64,000 bases of DNA from Agromyces sp. H66. GTDB taxonomy: Bacteria > Actinomycetota > Actinomycetes > Actinomycetales > Microbacteriaceae. Location: NCBI RefSeq assembly GCF_004959775.1, contig NZ_SJZG01000015.1, forward strand, positions 23,014-87,013, in the 5' to 3' direction. Both the position numbers and the translations under genes were made by a program. The notes under the pieces are model-generated. The model saw only the letters and a list, made by a program, of their open reading frames with translations, did not search any database and was not told the origin of the DNA. This document shows, piece by piece, positions 7,304-19,611 of this stretch (positions are counted from its first letter, which is position 1; the number at the start of each line of letters is the position of its first letter).

Positions 7304-8514
7304 CCGGCGATCTCGGCCTCCTCGCCGATGCGCGCCGGCGACTCCGAGCTGCGCTCGAGCCACCCGCGCACCAGACCGGTCCACCGCTCGGGGTCGTGGT
7401 TCCACAGCTTGGTGTGCCGGGCGCCCTCGAACTCCTCGAACTCGATGAGGTCGGGTCGCGCCTCGGCGAAGCGCCGCGACCCGTCGATGGGCACGAATCC
7501 GTCGTCGACGCTGTGCATGAGGAGCATCGGCACGTCGAACTCCTCGGCTCGCGCCACGGGGTCGAGGTCGGTGACGTCGATGGGCGCCGCGAGTCCGGTG
7601 AGCCCGCCGCTCCACGGCCCGCCGATGAGCCGCGAGACGACGTCGCCGAGACCGCGCGGGAAACCGAGCGCCTCACCTTGGAAGCGCAGGATGTCGATCC
7701 AGTCGATCGCCGGCGAATCGAGCACGACGCCCACGAGGCGCTCCCTCGCCGCGGGCGAGCGGAGCACCGACTGCAACACGATGGCCCCGCCCATCGACCA
7801 GCCCATGAGCACGATGCGTTCGGCGCCGTGATCGATCGCGTAGTGGACGGCGGCGACCACGTCGGCCCATTCGGTGCCGCCGAGCCCGTACCGCCGATCC
7901 TCGCTCTCGGGGGCCTCGCCGTCGTTGCGGTACGAGATGAGGAGCGACGTCCATCCGGCCTCGTGCGCCGGCGGCACGGCACGCAGGCCCTCCTGCCGCT
8001 TCGCGCCGCGACCGTGCACCTGGATCACCCAACGGTTCGATCCGCCCTCGGCCGGCACGACCCAGGCCGGCGCCGGACCGAGCGGCGTCTCGACCACGGC
8101 GTTCTCGTACGGCAGGCCGAGCTCCCATGGTCCGAGGTGGTAGAAGCCGTTGATGCGGCCTCGCTCGGCGCGCTCGAGGCGCCCGAAGTCGACCCGCTCG
8201 ACGTGGCGGCGCACCTGCCGGGCGTCTTCGTCGATGACGTCGCCGAGGCGGGCGTGTCCCGACTCGCGCTCGAACCAGAGCCCGTACCGCCCGCGCATCC
8301 GGGATTCGTCGGATGCCGCGAGCACGATCTCCCCGCTCGGCAGGTCGACCGCGGTGATCCGCACGTCCTCCTCCCGCACGGCGGGCGGGATGACGACCTT
8401 CCGCGCGAACCGCACCACGATGAACGCGCCGACCGCGGCCAGGCCTGCCGCGAGCAATCCGGTCGCGGCGGCGGCCACGGCGACGGTATCGCGGGCTCCC
8501 GTGCGACGACTCAT
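7300..8514 (-). CDS. Membrane-anchored alpha/beta hydrolase
   Basis: 404 residues. One N-terminal membrane helix (about 10-33) anchors an alpha/beta-hydrolase domain in the second half. The nucleophile elbow GWSMGG has its Ser near residue 240, the acid is probably the Asp in VDDGFVPIDGS, and the His is in GARHTKLWN. This is the prolyl-oligopeptidase-like branch; esterase or peptidase activity is possible, the substrate unknown. The ATG follows AGGAAGGGG. The frame is open upstream of this start, but the protein pattern is lost there. It converges on sufE and diverges from the DUF3000 gene. Confidence 0.85.
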   Translation of the reverse strand: MSRRTGARDTVAVAAAATGLLAAGLAAVGAFIVVRFARKVVIPPAVREEDVRITAVDLPSGEIVLAASDESRMRGRYGLWFERESGHARLGDVIDEDARQVRRHVERVDFGRLERAERGRINGFYHLGPWELGLPYENAVVETPLGPAPAWVVPAEGGSNRWVIQVHGRGAKRQEGLRAVPPAHEAGWTSLLISYRNDGEAPESEDRRYGLGGTEWADVVAAVHYAIDHGAERIVLMGWSMGGAIVLQSVLRSPAARERLVGVVLDSPAIDWIDILRFQGEALGFPRGLGDVVSRLIGGPWSGGLTGLAAPIDVTDLDPVARAEEFDVPMLLMHSVDDGFVPIDGSRRFAEARPDLIEFEEFEGARHTKLWNHDPERWTGLVRGWLERSSESPARIGEEAEIAG

Positions 8515-8592
8515 CCGCACCCCTTCCTGCGAAGCGATCCCTGTGGACGACGGTGCGCGGCGTGCCGCCGACATCCGCCCCATCCGAGACTC

Positions 8593-8598
8593 TAGTCT
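8593..8598 (+). promoter_or_regulatory. -10 box of leaderless DUF3000 gene
   Basis: TAGTCT ends six bases before the GTG start; no ribosome binding site is present, as expected for a leaderless mRNA. Confidence 0.6.
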
Positions 8599-8604
8599 GC
8601 ACTC

Positions 8605-9195
8605 GTGCCCGAGTCCGCGACGCGTCTGCCAGCCGAGTTCGGGGCCGCGCTCGAATCGCTGCGAGCGGCCTCGCCACGGCCGGAGCTGCGCGTGTCGGAG
8701 ATCCCCGCGCCCGGGTCGCTCGCGCCGTATGCGGTGGCGTTGTCGGCGGATGTCTCGCCCAGCCGTCACGGCGACGATTCCGATCTCGGAACGGGGCGAT
8801 TCGTGCTGCTGTACGACCCGAGCGAGCCCGAGGCCTGGGGCGGCCGCTTCCGCGTCGTCTGCTTCGCGCAGGCGCCGCTCGAGACCGACATCGGCCTCGA
8901 CCCGTTCCTCGCGGATGTCGCGTGGTCGTGGCTCGTCGATGCGCTCGATGCCCGTGGAGCGCGCTACGTCGCGGCATCCGGCACCGCGACCAAGATCCTC
9001 TCGACCGGATTCGGCGAGTTGGCGCGTCAGGGCGACGGCGCCCAGATCGAGTTGCGTGCCTCCTGGACCCCGCTCGACGCCGACATCGGCCCCCATGTGG
9101 AAGGCTGGGGTGAGTTGTTGTGCATGCTCGCGGGGCTGCCGCCCCGATCAGAGGGGGTGACCGCCCTGCCCCGACGGAGGACCAAGCGTGGATGA
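8605..9195 (+). CDS. DUF3000 domain-containing protein
   Basis: 196-residue cytoplasmic protein of unknown function restricted to actinobacteria. It has no signal peptide or membrane helix. The conserved core FxVVCFAQAPLETDIGLDPFLADVAWSWL is near residues 91-119, followed by GTATKILSTGFG. It overlaps the RNase D gene by eight bases, and the same order is common in actinobacteria, suggesting a linked role in RNA metabolism. That is inference from context only. Confidence 0.85.
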   Translation: MPESATRLPAEFGAALESLRAASPRPELRVSEIPAPGSLAPYAVALSADVSPSRHGDDSDLGTGRFVLLYDPSEPEAWGGRFRVVCFAQAPLETDIGLDPFLADVAWSWLVDALDARGARYVAASGTATKILSTGFGELARQGDGAQIELRASWTPLDADIGPHVEGWGELLCMLAGLPPRSEGVTALPRRRTKRG

Positions 9196-10384
9196 GTTCC
9201 GGGTGATCGCCTCGCCCGCCGAGTTCGACGAGGCCGTGCGACGGCTCGCCGGCGGCGAGGGACCGGTCGCCGTCGACGCCGAACGGGCGAGCGGCTTCCG
9301 CTACTCGCAACGGGCCTACCTCATCCAGCTGTTCCGCCGCGGAGCGGGCACGTTCCTCATCGACCCGCCCGAGATCCCCGACTTCTCCGAGCTGCAGGCC
9401 GTGCTCCGACCCGAGGAATGGGTGCTGCACGCCGCGAGCCAGGACCTCGCATGCCTCCGCGAGGTCGGCCTCGACCCCGAGCGCATCTTCGACACCGAGC
9501 TCGCGGCACGCCTGCTCGGGATGCCGCGGGTCGGACTGGCCTCGGTCGTCGAGGAGCTGCTCGGCATCCGGCTCGCCAAGGAGCACTCCGCGTCGGACTG
9601 GTCCACGCGCCCGCTCCCGCAGTCGTGGCTGCAGTACGCGGCGCTCGATGTCGAGCTGCTCGTGGACGTGCGCGACCGGCTGGTCGAGCGACTCGACGAG
9701 ACCGACAAGGCCGAGCTCGCGCGCCAGGAGTTCGAAGCCGTGCTGCACCGCGAGGCCAAGCCGCCGGCGGCCGAACCCTGGCGTCGCCTCTCGGGGATCC
9801 ACGGCATGCGCGGCCAGCGCAACCTCGCCGTCGCCAGGGAACTCTGGCTCGCGCGCGACGCGCGAGCCGCCGAGCTCGACATCGCGCCGGGCCGCATGGT
9901 GCCCGACGCGGCGATCCTCGCCGTGGCGAAGGCGTTGCCGCAGAGCCGGCGCGCCCTCGCCGACCTCCGCGAGTTCACCGGACGCGCCAGCCGCACGGAG
10001 CTCGACCGCTGGTGGGCCGCCGTCGAACGCGGGCTCGCCACCACCGACCTGCCGGCCGTGCGGGTCCCGAGCGATGCGCCCCCGCCGCCCCGCGCCTGGG
10101 CGATGCGCAACCCCGAGGCCGACGCGCGGCTCCGGCTCGCGAAGCAGGCCGTCGCCGAGATCGCCGATCGACTGGAGATGCCGGTCGAGAACGTGCTGAC
10201 CCCCGACCACCTTCGCCGCGTCGCATGGTGGCCGCCGGCCGAGGCGACCGCCGACGCGATCGCCGCGGCACTCGCCCACCTCGGCGCGCGACCGTGGCAG
10301 GTTGAGGCAACCTCACAGAGGATCGCCGAAGCCTTTGTCGACGCGGCACAATCCCTCGAGGATGCCGTCCACGGGGCTTCGTAG
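9188..10384 (+). CDS. rnd: Ribonuclease D family 3'-5' exonuclease (HRDC domain)
   Basis: 398 residues. The DEDD exonuclease domain is N-terminal: Asp-x-Glu in VAVDAERASG near residue 30, Asp in HAASQDLACL near 90, and YAALDVELLVDVRDRL near 150-165. The HRDC domain lies about 200-280. RNase D trims tRNA and small RNA 3' ends. Start is a GTG preceded by GGAGGACC inside the end of the DUF3000 gene, so the two are translationally linked. Confidence 0.92.
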   Translation: MDEFRVIASPAEFDEAVRRLAGGEGPVAVDAERASGFRYSQRAYLIQLFRRGAGTFLIDPPEIPDFSELQAVLRPEEWVLHAASQDLACLREVGLDPERIFDTELAARLLGMPRVGLASVVEELLGIRLAKEHSASDWSTRPLPQSWLQYAALDVELLVDVRDRLVERLDETDKAELARQEFEAVLHREAKPPAAEPWRRLSGIHGMRGQRNLAVARELWLARDARAAELDIAPGRMVPDAAILAVAKALPQSRRALADLREFTGRASRTELDRWWAAVERGLATTDLPAVRVPSDAPPPPRAWAMRNPEADARLRLAKQAVAEIADRLEMPVENVLTPDHLRRVAWWPPAEATADAIAAALAHLGARPWQVEATSQRIAEAFVDAAQSLEDAVHGAS

Positions 10385-10462
10385 GTTCCGTCAAGCGATT
10401 CCGCCCCCTCCGACGGCCTTCATAGGATCGAGGCATCCTGACCGACATGAGGGAGCTGCAGC

Positions 10463-11671
10463 GTGGCTGAACGAACTGAAGTCGTCTTCGTCGACGGGGT
10501 CCGCACCCCGTTCGGGCGAGCCGGCGAGAAGGGCATGTACTGGAACACGAGGGCGGACGACCTCGTGGTGAAGGCGATCGTCGGATTGCTCGAACGCAAC
10601 CCCAGCGTGCCGAAGGATCGCATCGACGACGTCGCGATCGCCGCCACCACGCAGACGGGCGACCAAGGCCTCACGATCGGCCGTTCGGCCTCGATCCTCG
10701 CGGGCATCCCCAAGTCAGTCCCCGGGTTCGCGATCGACCGGATGTGCGCCGGCGCCATGACGGCCGCGGCCATGATGTCGAGTTCGATCGGCTTCGGCAT
10801 GTACGACCTCGCCATCGCCGGCGGCGTGGAGCACATGGGCCACCACCCCATGGGATCGGGAGCCGATCCGAACCCGCGATTCGTGAGCGAGAAGCTCGTC
10901 GCCGAGGATGCACTCGTGATGGGCGCGACCGCCGAACGGATCCACGACCGGTTCCCGCGGCTCACCAAGGAGCGCAGCGATCGGTACGCGCTCGGGAGCC
11001 AGCAGAAGACCGCCGCCGCGTACGAGGCCGGCAAGATCCAGCAGGACCTGATCCCGGTCGCCATCCGGAGCCACCAGGGCTGGGGCCTCGCGACCCGCGA
11101 CGAGGTGATGCGTCCCGAGACGACGCTCGAGGGCCTCGCCGGGCTGAAGACCCCGTTCCGTCCGCACGGCCGCGTGACCGCCGGCAACGCATCAGGGCTC
11201 AACGACGGCGCCACCGCCGCGATCATCGCGTCGGGCGCCCTCGCGAAGGAACTCGGCATCGCGCCCAAGATGAAGCTCCTGAGCTTCGCCTTCGCCGGCG
11301 TCGACCCCGAGATCATGGGCATCGGTCCGATCCCCGCGACCGAGAAGGCACTCCGCAAGGCGGGCCTGAAGATCGAGGACATCGGCCTCTTCGAGATCAA
11401 CGAGGCGTTCGCCGTGCAGGTGCTCTCGTTCCTCGACCACTACGGCATCGACGACGACGACCCGCGCGTCAACCCGTGGGGCGGCGCCATCGCGGTCGGT
11501 CACCCGCTCGCCTCCTCGGGCGTCCGTCTCATGAATCAGCTCGCGAGCCAGTTCGCCGAGCGCCCCGACGTGCGCTACGGCATGACGACCATGTGCGTCG
11601 GCCTCGGACAGGGCGGCACGATGATCTGGGAGAACCCGAACTACTCGCGCAAGGCAGCGAAGAAGGCCTGA
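10463..11671 (+). CDS. fadA: Acetyl-CoA C-acyltransferase (3-ketoacyl-CoA thiolase)
   Basis: 402 residues, normal for a thiolase. It cleaves 3-ketoacyl-CoA to acetyl-CoA in beta-oxidation. The nucleophilic Cys is near residue 95 in IDRMCAGAMTA; the C-terminal signatures are NEAFAVQ, GHPLASSG (catalytic His) and MCVGLGQGG (second Cys). The GTG start is preceded by GGGAG. The FadB-like gene follows ten bases later, so the two form a beta-oxidation operon. A TAGGAT sequence about 40 bases before the start could be the -10 box. Confidence 0.94.
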   Translation: MAERTEVVFVDGVRTPFGRAGEKGMYWNTRADDLVVKAIVGLLERNPSVPKDRIDDVAIAATTQTGDQGLTIGRSASILAGIPKSVPGFAIDRMCAGAMTAAAMMSSSIGFGMYDLAIAGGVEHMGHHPMGSGADPNPRFVSEKLVAEDALVMGATAERIHDRFPRLTKERSDRYALGSQQKTAAAYEAGKIQQDLIPVAIRSHQGWGLATRDEVMRPETTLEGLAGLKTPFRPHGRVTAGNASGLNDGATAAIIASGALAKELGIAPKMKLLSFAFAGVDPEIMGIGPIPATEKALRKAGLKIEDIGLFEINEAFAVQVLSFLDHYGIDDDDPRVNPWGGAIAVGHPLASSGVRLMNQLASQFAERPDVRYGMTTMCVGLGQGGTMIWENPNYSRKAAKKA

Positions 11672-11681
11672 GGACGACACG

Positions 11682-13820
11682 ATGACCGACTACACCACGA
11701 TCGACTTCGAGCCGCTCACCGCCCTGTCCGAGGACGAGGTCGTCACGCACTCGTACGTGCGCGACATCCCCCTCTCGGGCGGCAAGACGCTCGCCCTCGT
11801 GACGCTCGACAACGGTCGCGACCACACGCGGCCGAACACCCTCGGCCCGGTCTCGCTGCTCGAGTACGCGACAACGCTCGACGCCCTGAAGGACCGCGCC
11901 GCGGCGGGCGAGATCCACGCCGTCGCGGTGACGGGCAAGCCCTTCATCCTCGCGGCGGGCGCCGACCTCTCCAAGGTCGCCGAGATCCCGAGCCGCGAGG
12001 TCGCGCTGCGGATGGGGCAGCTCGGTCACTACGCGCTCGGCAAGGCGTCGGAGCTCGGCGTGCCGTCGTTCGCGTTCATCAACGGCCTCGCCCTCGGCGG
12101 CGGACTCGAGATCGCGCTCAATGCCGACTACCGCACGGTGGATGCCTCGGTGCCGGCCGTCGCGCTTCCCGAGGTGTTCCTCGGCCTCATCCCGGGCTGG
12201 GGCGGCGCATACCTGCTGCCGAACCTCATCGGCATCGAGAACGCCCTCAAGGTCGTGATCGAGAACCCGCTCAAGCAGAACCGCACGCTCAAGGCCGGCG
12301 ACGTGCTGGAGCTCGGCATCGCCGACGCGCTCTTCCCGTCGGTGACGTTCCTCGAGAGCTCCATCCGCTGGGCCGACGATGTCGTCTCGGGCCGTGTGAA
12401 GGTGAAGCGCCCCAACGAGCCCGGCAAGGTCGAGCGACTCGTCAAGTGGGATGCCGCCATCGGTATCGCCACGAAGATGCTGAAGAGCCGCATCGGCACC
12501 GTGCCGAAGTCCCCGTACGCCGCGCTCGAGCTCCTGAAGGCCGCGAAGAGCGGAACGAAGGCCGAGGGCTTCGAGCGCGAGGACGAGGTGCTCGCCGACC
12601 TCATCGCAGGCGACCAGCTCCAGGCATCCGTCTACGCCTTCAACCTCGTGCAGAAGCGAGCGAAGCGCCCCGCCGGCGCCCCCGACAAGGCCCTCGCGAA
12701 GCCTGTCACGAAGGTCGGCGTGCTCGGCGCGGGGTACATGGCGAGCCAGCTCGCGCTGCTGTTCGTGCGCCGTCTGCGAGTGCCCGTCGTCATCACCGAC
12801 ATCGACCAGGAGCGTGTCGACAAGGGCGTGGGCTACATCGCGGCCGAGATCGACAAGCTGCTCGACAAGGAGCGCATCTCGCCCGACGAGGCGAACCGCC
12901 TGAAGGCGCTCGTCACCGGCACCACCGACAAGGCCGAATTCGCCGACTGCGACTGGGTCATCGAGGCCGTCTTCGAGGAGCTCGAGATCAAGCAGCAGGT
13001 GTTCGCGGAGGTCGAGCAGTTCGTCTCCGCTGAGGCCGTGCTGGCCACGAACACGTCGTCGCTCTCGGTCGAGCAGATCGGTGCGAAGCTGGCGCATCCC
13101 GAGCGGGTCGTGGGCTTCCACTTCTTCACGCCGGTGGCCGTGATGCCCCTCATCGAGGTCGTGAAGACCCCGGCGACGGACGACGCCACGCTGTCGACCG
13201 CGATGGTCATCGCGTCGAAGCTCAAGAAGAACGCCGTGATCACGGCCGACACCCCCGGGTTCGTCGTGAACCGCCTGCTCGCGGTGCTGCTCGGCGAGGC
13301 CATGCGTGCGGTCGACGAGGGCACGTCCTTCGCGACGGTCGATGAGGCCATCGCACCGCTCGGCCTGCCCATGCCACCCTCGCAGCTCCTCGATCTCGTG
13401 GGGCTCAAGGTCGGCGCGCACGTGCTCGACACGCACCACGCCGCGTTCCCCGACCGGTTCTACCGCTCGGAGAACCTCCACCGGCTGGCCGACCACGGCA
13501 CGCTGCTCGACAAGGACGACAAGGGCAAGGTCAAGGGCTTCGACAAGGGCGCACTCAAGCTCGTGGCGGGCGGGACGAACCCCTCGACGCCCGAGGATAT
13601 CCTCACCCGGCTGCAGGACGGCCTCGCTCGCGAGGCGAAGCTCATGCTCGACGACGGCGTCGTCGCCGCGGCTGAAGACCTCGACCTCTGCATGATCCTC
13701 GGAGCGGGCTTCCCGTTCCAGATGGGCGGGCTCACGCCGTACCTCGACCGGGTGGGTGCGTCGGAGCGGGTCTTCGGCGACACGTTCCACAACCCGCCGA
13801 TCCGGGGTGTCGACGCCTGA
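11682..13820 (+). CDS. fadB: Multifunctional enoyl-CoA hydratase / 3-hydroxyacyl-CoA dehydrogenase
   Basis: 712 residues, the alpha subunit of the trifunctional complex with FadA. Residues about 20-300 are the enoyl-CoA hydratase/isomerase domain (AAGADLSKV oxyanion region and the ALGGGLEIAL segment). A linker follows, then the NAD-binding domain with GAGYMAS near 347-353, the catalytic His in HFFTPVAVMPLIEVV, and the C-terminal dehydrogenase dimerisation domains. It carries out hydration of enoyl-CoA and NAD-dependent oxidation of the product. It is directly downstream of the thiolase. Confidence 0.93.
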   Translation: MTDYTTIDFEPLTALSEDEVVTHSYVRDIPLSGGKTLALVTLDNGRDHTRPNTLGPVSLLEYATTLDALKDRAAAGEIHAVAVTGKPFILAAGADLSKVAEIPSREVALRMGQLGHYALGKASELGVPSFAFINGLALGGGLEIALNADYRTVDASVPAVALPEVFLGLIPGWGGAYLLPNLIGIENALKVVIENPLKQNRTLKAGDVLELGIADALFPSVTFLESSIRWADDVVSGRVKVKRPNEPGKVERLVKWDAAIGIATKMLKSRIGTVPKSPYAALELLKAAKSGTKAEGFEREDEVLADLIAGDQLQASVYAFNLVQKRAKRPAGAPDKALAKPVTKVGVLGAGYMASQLALLFVRRLRVPVVITDIDQERVDKGVGYIAAEIDKLLDKERISPDEANRLKALVTGTTDKAEFADCDWVIEAVFEELEIKQQVFAEVEQFVSAEAVLATNTSSLSVEQIGAKLAHPERVVGFHFFTPVAVMPLIEVVKTPATDDATLSTAMVIASKLKKNAVITADTPGFVVNRLLAVLLGEAMRAVDEGTSFATVDEAIAPLGLPMPPSQLLDLVGLKVGAHVLDTHHAAFPDRFYRSENLHRLADHGTLLDKDDKGKVKGFDKGALKLVAGGTNPSTPEDILTRLQDGLAREAKLMLDDGVVAAAEDLDLCMILGAGFPFQMGGLTPYLDRVGASERVFGDTFHNPPIRGVDA

Positions 13821-13832
13821 CGTCGAACACGA

Positions 13833-13870
13833 AGCGGCCCCCGGCGACCTCGTTGTCGCCGGGGGCCGCT
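13833..13870. terminator. Bidirectional terminator between fadB and dxs
   Basis: A perfect 16-bp stem (AGCGGCCCCCGGCGAC with its complement) around a CTCGTT loop lies between the convergent fadB and dxs genes. Confidence 0.85.
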
Positions 13871-13901
13871 CTGTCGTTGCCGACGCGTCAGCGGGGCCGC
13901 G

Positions 13902-15848
13902 TCACACCCGGGGTTGCGGTCGAGTGTCGCTCGACACGGTATCGAGCCCGGCGCCCCGGGCGTGCGGCAGCTTCGATCCGAGGACCATGGCCGTGACGTC
14001 GCGGGCGATGTGCTGCGGGGTGAGCCCGACGCGCTCGAGGATGTCGCTGCGCGAACCGTGCTCGAGGAACTCGTCGGGCAGGCCGATCTCGGTGACCGCG
14101 GTGTCGACACCCGCCTCGCGGAGATCCTGGCGGATCCGCGTGCCGATGCCGCCGACCCGGATGCCGTCTTCGAGGCTCACGACGATGCGGTGCTCGCGGG
14201 CGAGGTCGACGACGCTCGCCGGCACCGGGACGACCCAGCGCGGATCCACGACGGTGGCGCCGATGCCCTGGGCCTCGAGGCGCTCGGCGACCTCGAGGCC
14301 GATCCCGGCCATGGGGCCGACCGTGACGAGCAACACGTCCCGGCGTCCCGACTCGGCGAGCACGTCGACGCCGTCTCGCGTGCGACGGACGGCCTCGTAG
14401 TCGACGCCCACGGTGCCCTTCGGGAATCGCAGCACGGTCGGGCCGTCCTCGACGACCACGGCTTCGGCGAGCTCCTCCGCGAGCCGCACGGAGTCGCGCG
14501 GCGCGGCGATGCGGATGCCGGGCACGACCTGGAGGATCGACAGGTCCCACACGCCGTGGTGGCTCGGTCCGTCGGGGCCCGTGACGCCGGCCCGGTCGAG
14601 CACGAACGTGACGCCGGCCTTGTGCAGCGCGACATCCATGAGCACCTGATCGAAGGCTCGGTTGATGAAGGTGGCGTACACGGCGACGACCGGATGGAGA
14701 CCGCCGAACGCGAGGCCGGCCGCGGACGTGGCGGCGTGCTGCTCGGCGATGCCGACGTCGAAGACCCGACCCGGGAACCGCTCCGCCATGCGGTGCAGCC
14801 CCGTGGGGCGGAGCATCGCCGCCGTGATGCCGACGAGGCGCTCGTTGTGCTCGGCGAGGCGCACGAGCTCATCGGCGAACACGCTCGTCCACGACGGGGC
14901 CGACGTGGACTCGAGCGACTCCCCCGTCTCTGGATCGATCTGGCCGACCGCGTGGAACTGGTCGGCGATGTCGTTGCGAGCGGGCTCGTAGCCGCGGCCC
15001 TTGTCGGTGATGGCGTGCACGATGACGGGCGCGCCGTAGTCCTTGGCCTGCCGGAGCGCCTCCTCCATGGCGCGCTCGTCGTGTCCGTCGATCGGGCCGA
15101 TGTACTTGATGTCGAGGTTGGAGTACAGCGCCTCGTTGTTGGTGAACCGGCTGAGGAACCCGTGCAATCCGCCGCGGACGCCGCGGTAGAAGGCGCGCGC
15201 GGGCCCGCCCATCCGGTCGAACGCGCGACGGCTCGAGAGGTGCAGCGCGCGATAGGTCTGCTTCGTGCGCACGGAGTTCAGGAACCTGGCCATGCCGCCG
15301 ATGGTGGGCGCGTACGATCGGCCGTTGTCGTTCACGACCACGACGAGACGGCGGGTGTTGTCGTCGGAGATGTTGTTGAGCGCCTCCCACGTCATGCCGC
15401 CCGTCAAGGCACCGTCGCCGACCACGGCGACGACGTGCCGGTCGTCCTGGCCGGTCATCTCGAACGCCTTCGAGATGCCGTCGGCCCACGAGAGCGAACT
15501 GGAGGCGTGCGAGCTCTCGACGATGTCGTGCTCGGACTCGGAGCGCTGCGGGTAGCCCGCGAGCCCGCCGGTCTGGCGCAGGGTCGAGAGGTCCCTGCGG
15601 CCCGTCAGCAGCTTGTGCACGTACGACTGGTGACCCGTGTCGAACACGATGGCGTCGCGCGGCGAATCGAAGACCCGGTGGATGGCGATCGTCAGCTCCA
15701 CGACGCCGAGGTTCGGGCCGAGGTGACCGCCCGTCTTCGAGACGGATGCCACGAGGTATTCGCGCACCTCGCGGGCCAGCTGCTCGAGCTGCTCCTGGTC
15801 CAGCGAATCGAGATCGCGTGGTCCTGAGATCGTCTCGAGAAGGGTCAT
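13902..15848 (-). CDS. dxs: 1-deoxy-D-xylulose-5-phosphate synthase
   Basis: 648 residues. It condenses pyruvate and glyceraldehyde-3-phosphate using thiamine diphosphate, the first step of the MEP isoprenoid pathway. The [16 protein letters not shown] motif (from about residue 142) binds ThDP-Mg, [11 protein letters not shown] holds an active-site His, and the transketolase-like domain carries VGIAEQHA near residue 370. The C-terminal domain is complete. It lies downstream of acnA on the same strand, with a hairpin between them, so it is probably a separate unit. Confidence 0.95.
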   Translation of the reverse strand: MTLLETISGPRDLDSLDQEQLEQLAREVREYLVASVSKTGGHLGPNLGVVELTIAIHRVFDSPRDAIVFDTGHQSYVHKLLTGRRDLSTLRQTGGLAGYPQRSESEHDIVESSHASSSLSWADGISKAFEMTGQDDRHVVAVVGDGALTGGMTWEALNNISDDNTRRLVVVVNDNGRSYAPTIGGMARFLNSVRTKQTYRALHLSSRRAFDRMGGPARAFYRGVRGGLHGFLSRFTNNEALYSNLDIKYIGPIDGHDERAMEEALRQAKDYGAPVIVHAITDKGRGYEPARNDIADQFHAVGQIDPETGESLESTSAPSWTSVFADELVRLAEHNERLVGITAAMLRPTGLHRMAERFPGRVFDVGIAEQHAATSAAGLAFGGLHPVVAVYATFINRAFDQVLMDVALHKAGVTFVLDRAGVTGPDGPSHHGVWDLSILQVVPGIRIAAPRDSVRLAEELAEAVVVEDGPTVLRFPKGTVGVDYEAVRRTRDGVDVLAESGRRDVLLVTVGPMAGIGLEVAERLEAQGIGATVVDPRWVVPVPASVVDLAREHRIVVSLEDGIRVGGIGTRIRQDLREAGVDTAVTEIGLPDEFLEHGSRSDILERVGLTPQHIARDVTAMVLGSKLPHARGAGLDTVSSDTRPQPRV

Positions 15849-15931
15849 GGGTGGCGCCTCCGGGTGCTCGCGGCGGGTGCCGCGGATCGAATCGAGTCTA
15901 CGCCGGGCATGCTGGGAGGCCGGGCAGAGTT

Positions 15932-15962
15932 CGGGGCGATCGGCGAAGTGCCGACCGCCCCG
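15932..15962 (-). terminator. Terminator after acnA
   Basis: Arms CGGGGCGATCGGC and GCCGACCGCCCCG pair with one mismatch around GAAGT, about 20 bases after the acnA stop, in the acnA-dxs gap. Confidence 0.7.
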
Positions 15963-15979
15963 ATTCGCGAGCTGCGACG

Positions 15980-18796
<2,817 letters not shown>

Positions 18797-18826
18797 GATG
18801 TCCTCTCCTTCGCGGATGACGCGTAT

Positions 18827-18846
18827 TTATCTTGACGTCGAGATAA
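18827..18846. promoter_or_regulatory. Operator-like palindrome in the acnA promoter (TamR/MarR type)
   Basis: TTATCTTGACGTCGAGATAA is an inverted repeat with one mismatched pair, 31-50 bases upstream of the acnA start. It sits in the only AT-rich patch of the acnA-DUF3159 gap. The TATCTTGA/TCAAGATA form resembles MarR-family sites such as the TamR sites reported upstream of Streptomyces aconitase; this is from memory and is inference. Confidence 0.6.
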
Positions 18847-18851
18847 CTCTA

Positions 18852-19607
18852 TCACTCGGGCGCACGAGGCGCCGACGGGTACACTGCCCGCACCACCAGC
18901 CACGTGAACACCAGCACGAGTGCGTACAACGGCACGCCCATGAGCAGGCGCGTGGCCCCGAGCGCCTCCACGTTCCCGGCGAAGTAGAACGGCACCTGCA
19001 CGACGAGTCGCGCCGTGAAGAGTCCGAGCCAGATGAGCGTGAGGAACTGCATGGCCCGGAGCTTTCGCCGTTCCGTGCGCCACGAGGTGCCGTCACCGAG
19101 GAGGAAGCCGACGATGAGGCCGATGAGCGGCCATCCCACGAGGAGCGAGACCAGGAGCGCGACGGCGTAGGCGGCGTTCGTGTAGAAGCCGAGCACGTAG
19201 TTGTCCTCGGCTCGCCCGGTCCACAGGGCGAGGGCGGCGGATGCCCCGACCCCGATGAGTCCCGCGATGGCCTGCGTCGGCCCGCTCCGGCGCACGAGCC
19301 GCACGACCGTGAAGATCACGGCGAGGCCGAGGGATGCCGCGAGCGCGGGGACGAGCTCTTTGGTGAATGTGTAGACGACGAGGAACACGAGGCCGGGCAG
19401 GATCGCCTCGGCGAGACCGCGCACGCCGCCGAGGGCGCCGAGCAGGTCGCGACCCGTCAAGGTCTCCTCGCGGGCGATGCCGCCGAGTCCGGAGCGCTCG
19501 GCCGCGGCCGCGAGCTGTCGGCCGAACTCGTTCGCACCGTCCTGCTCGGGGCCCGCGGCATCCGCTCGCTGGTCGTCGGGCTCGCGCCGGGCGTCGGGAT
19601 CGGCCAT
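18852..19607 (-). CDS. DUF3159 domain-containing membrane protein
   Basis: 251 residues, integral membrane protein of unknown function found in actinobacteria. An acidic/polar N-terminus (about 1-70) precedes about six membrane helices (ILPGLVFLVVYTF onwards). It begins four bases after the DUF3710 gene ends, and dut lies before that, so dut-DUF3710-DUF3159 is one leftward operon. No catalytic motif is visible. Confidence 0.85.
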   Translation of the reverse strand: MADPDARREPDDQRADAAGPEQDGANEFGRQLAAAAERSGLGGIAREETLTGRDLLGALGGVRGLAEAILPGLVFLVVYTFTKELVPALAASLGLAVIFTVVRLVRRSGPTQAIAGLIGVGASAALALWTGRAEDNYVLGFYTNAAYAVALLVSLLVGWPLIGLIVGFLLGDGTSWRTERRKLRAMQFLTLIWLGLFTARLVVQVPFYFAGNVEALGATRLLMGVPLYALVLVFTWLVVRAVYPSAPRAPE

Positions 19608-19611
19608 CGGG

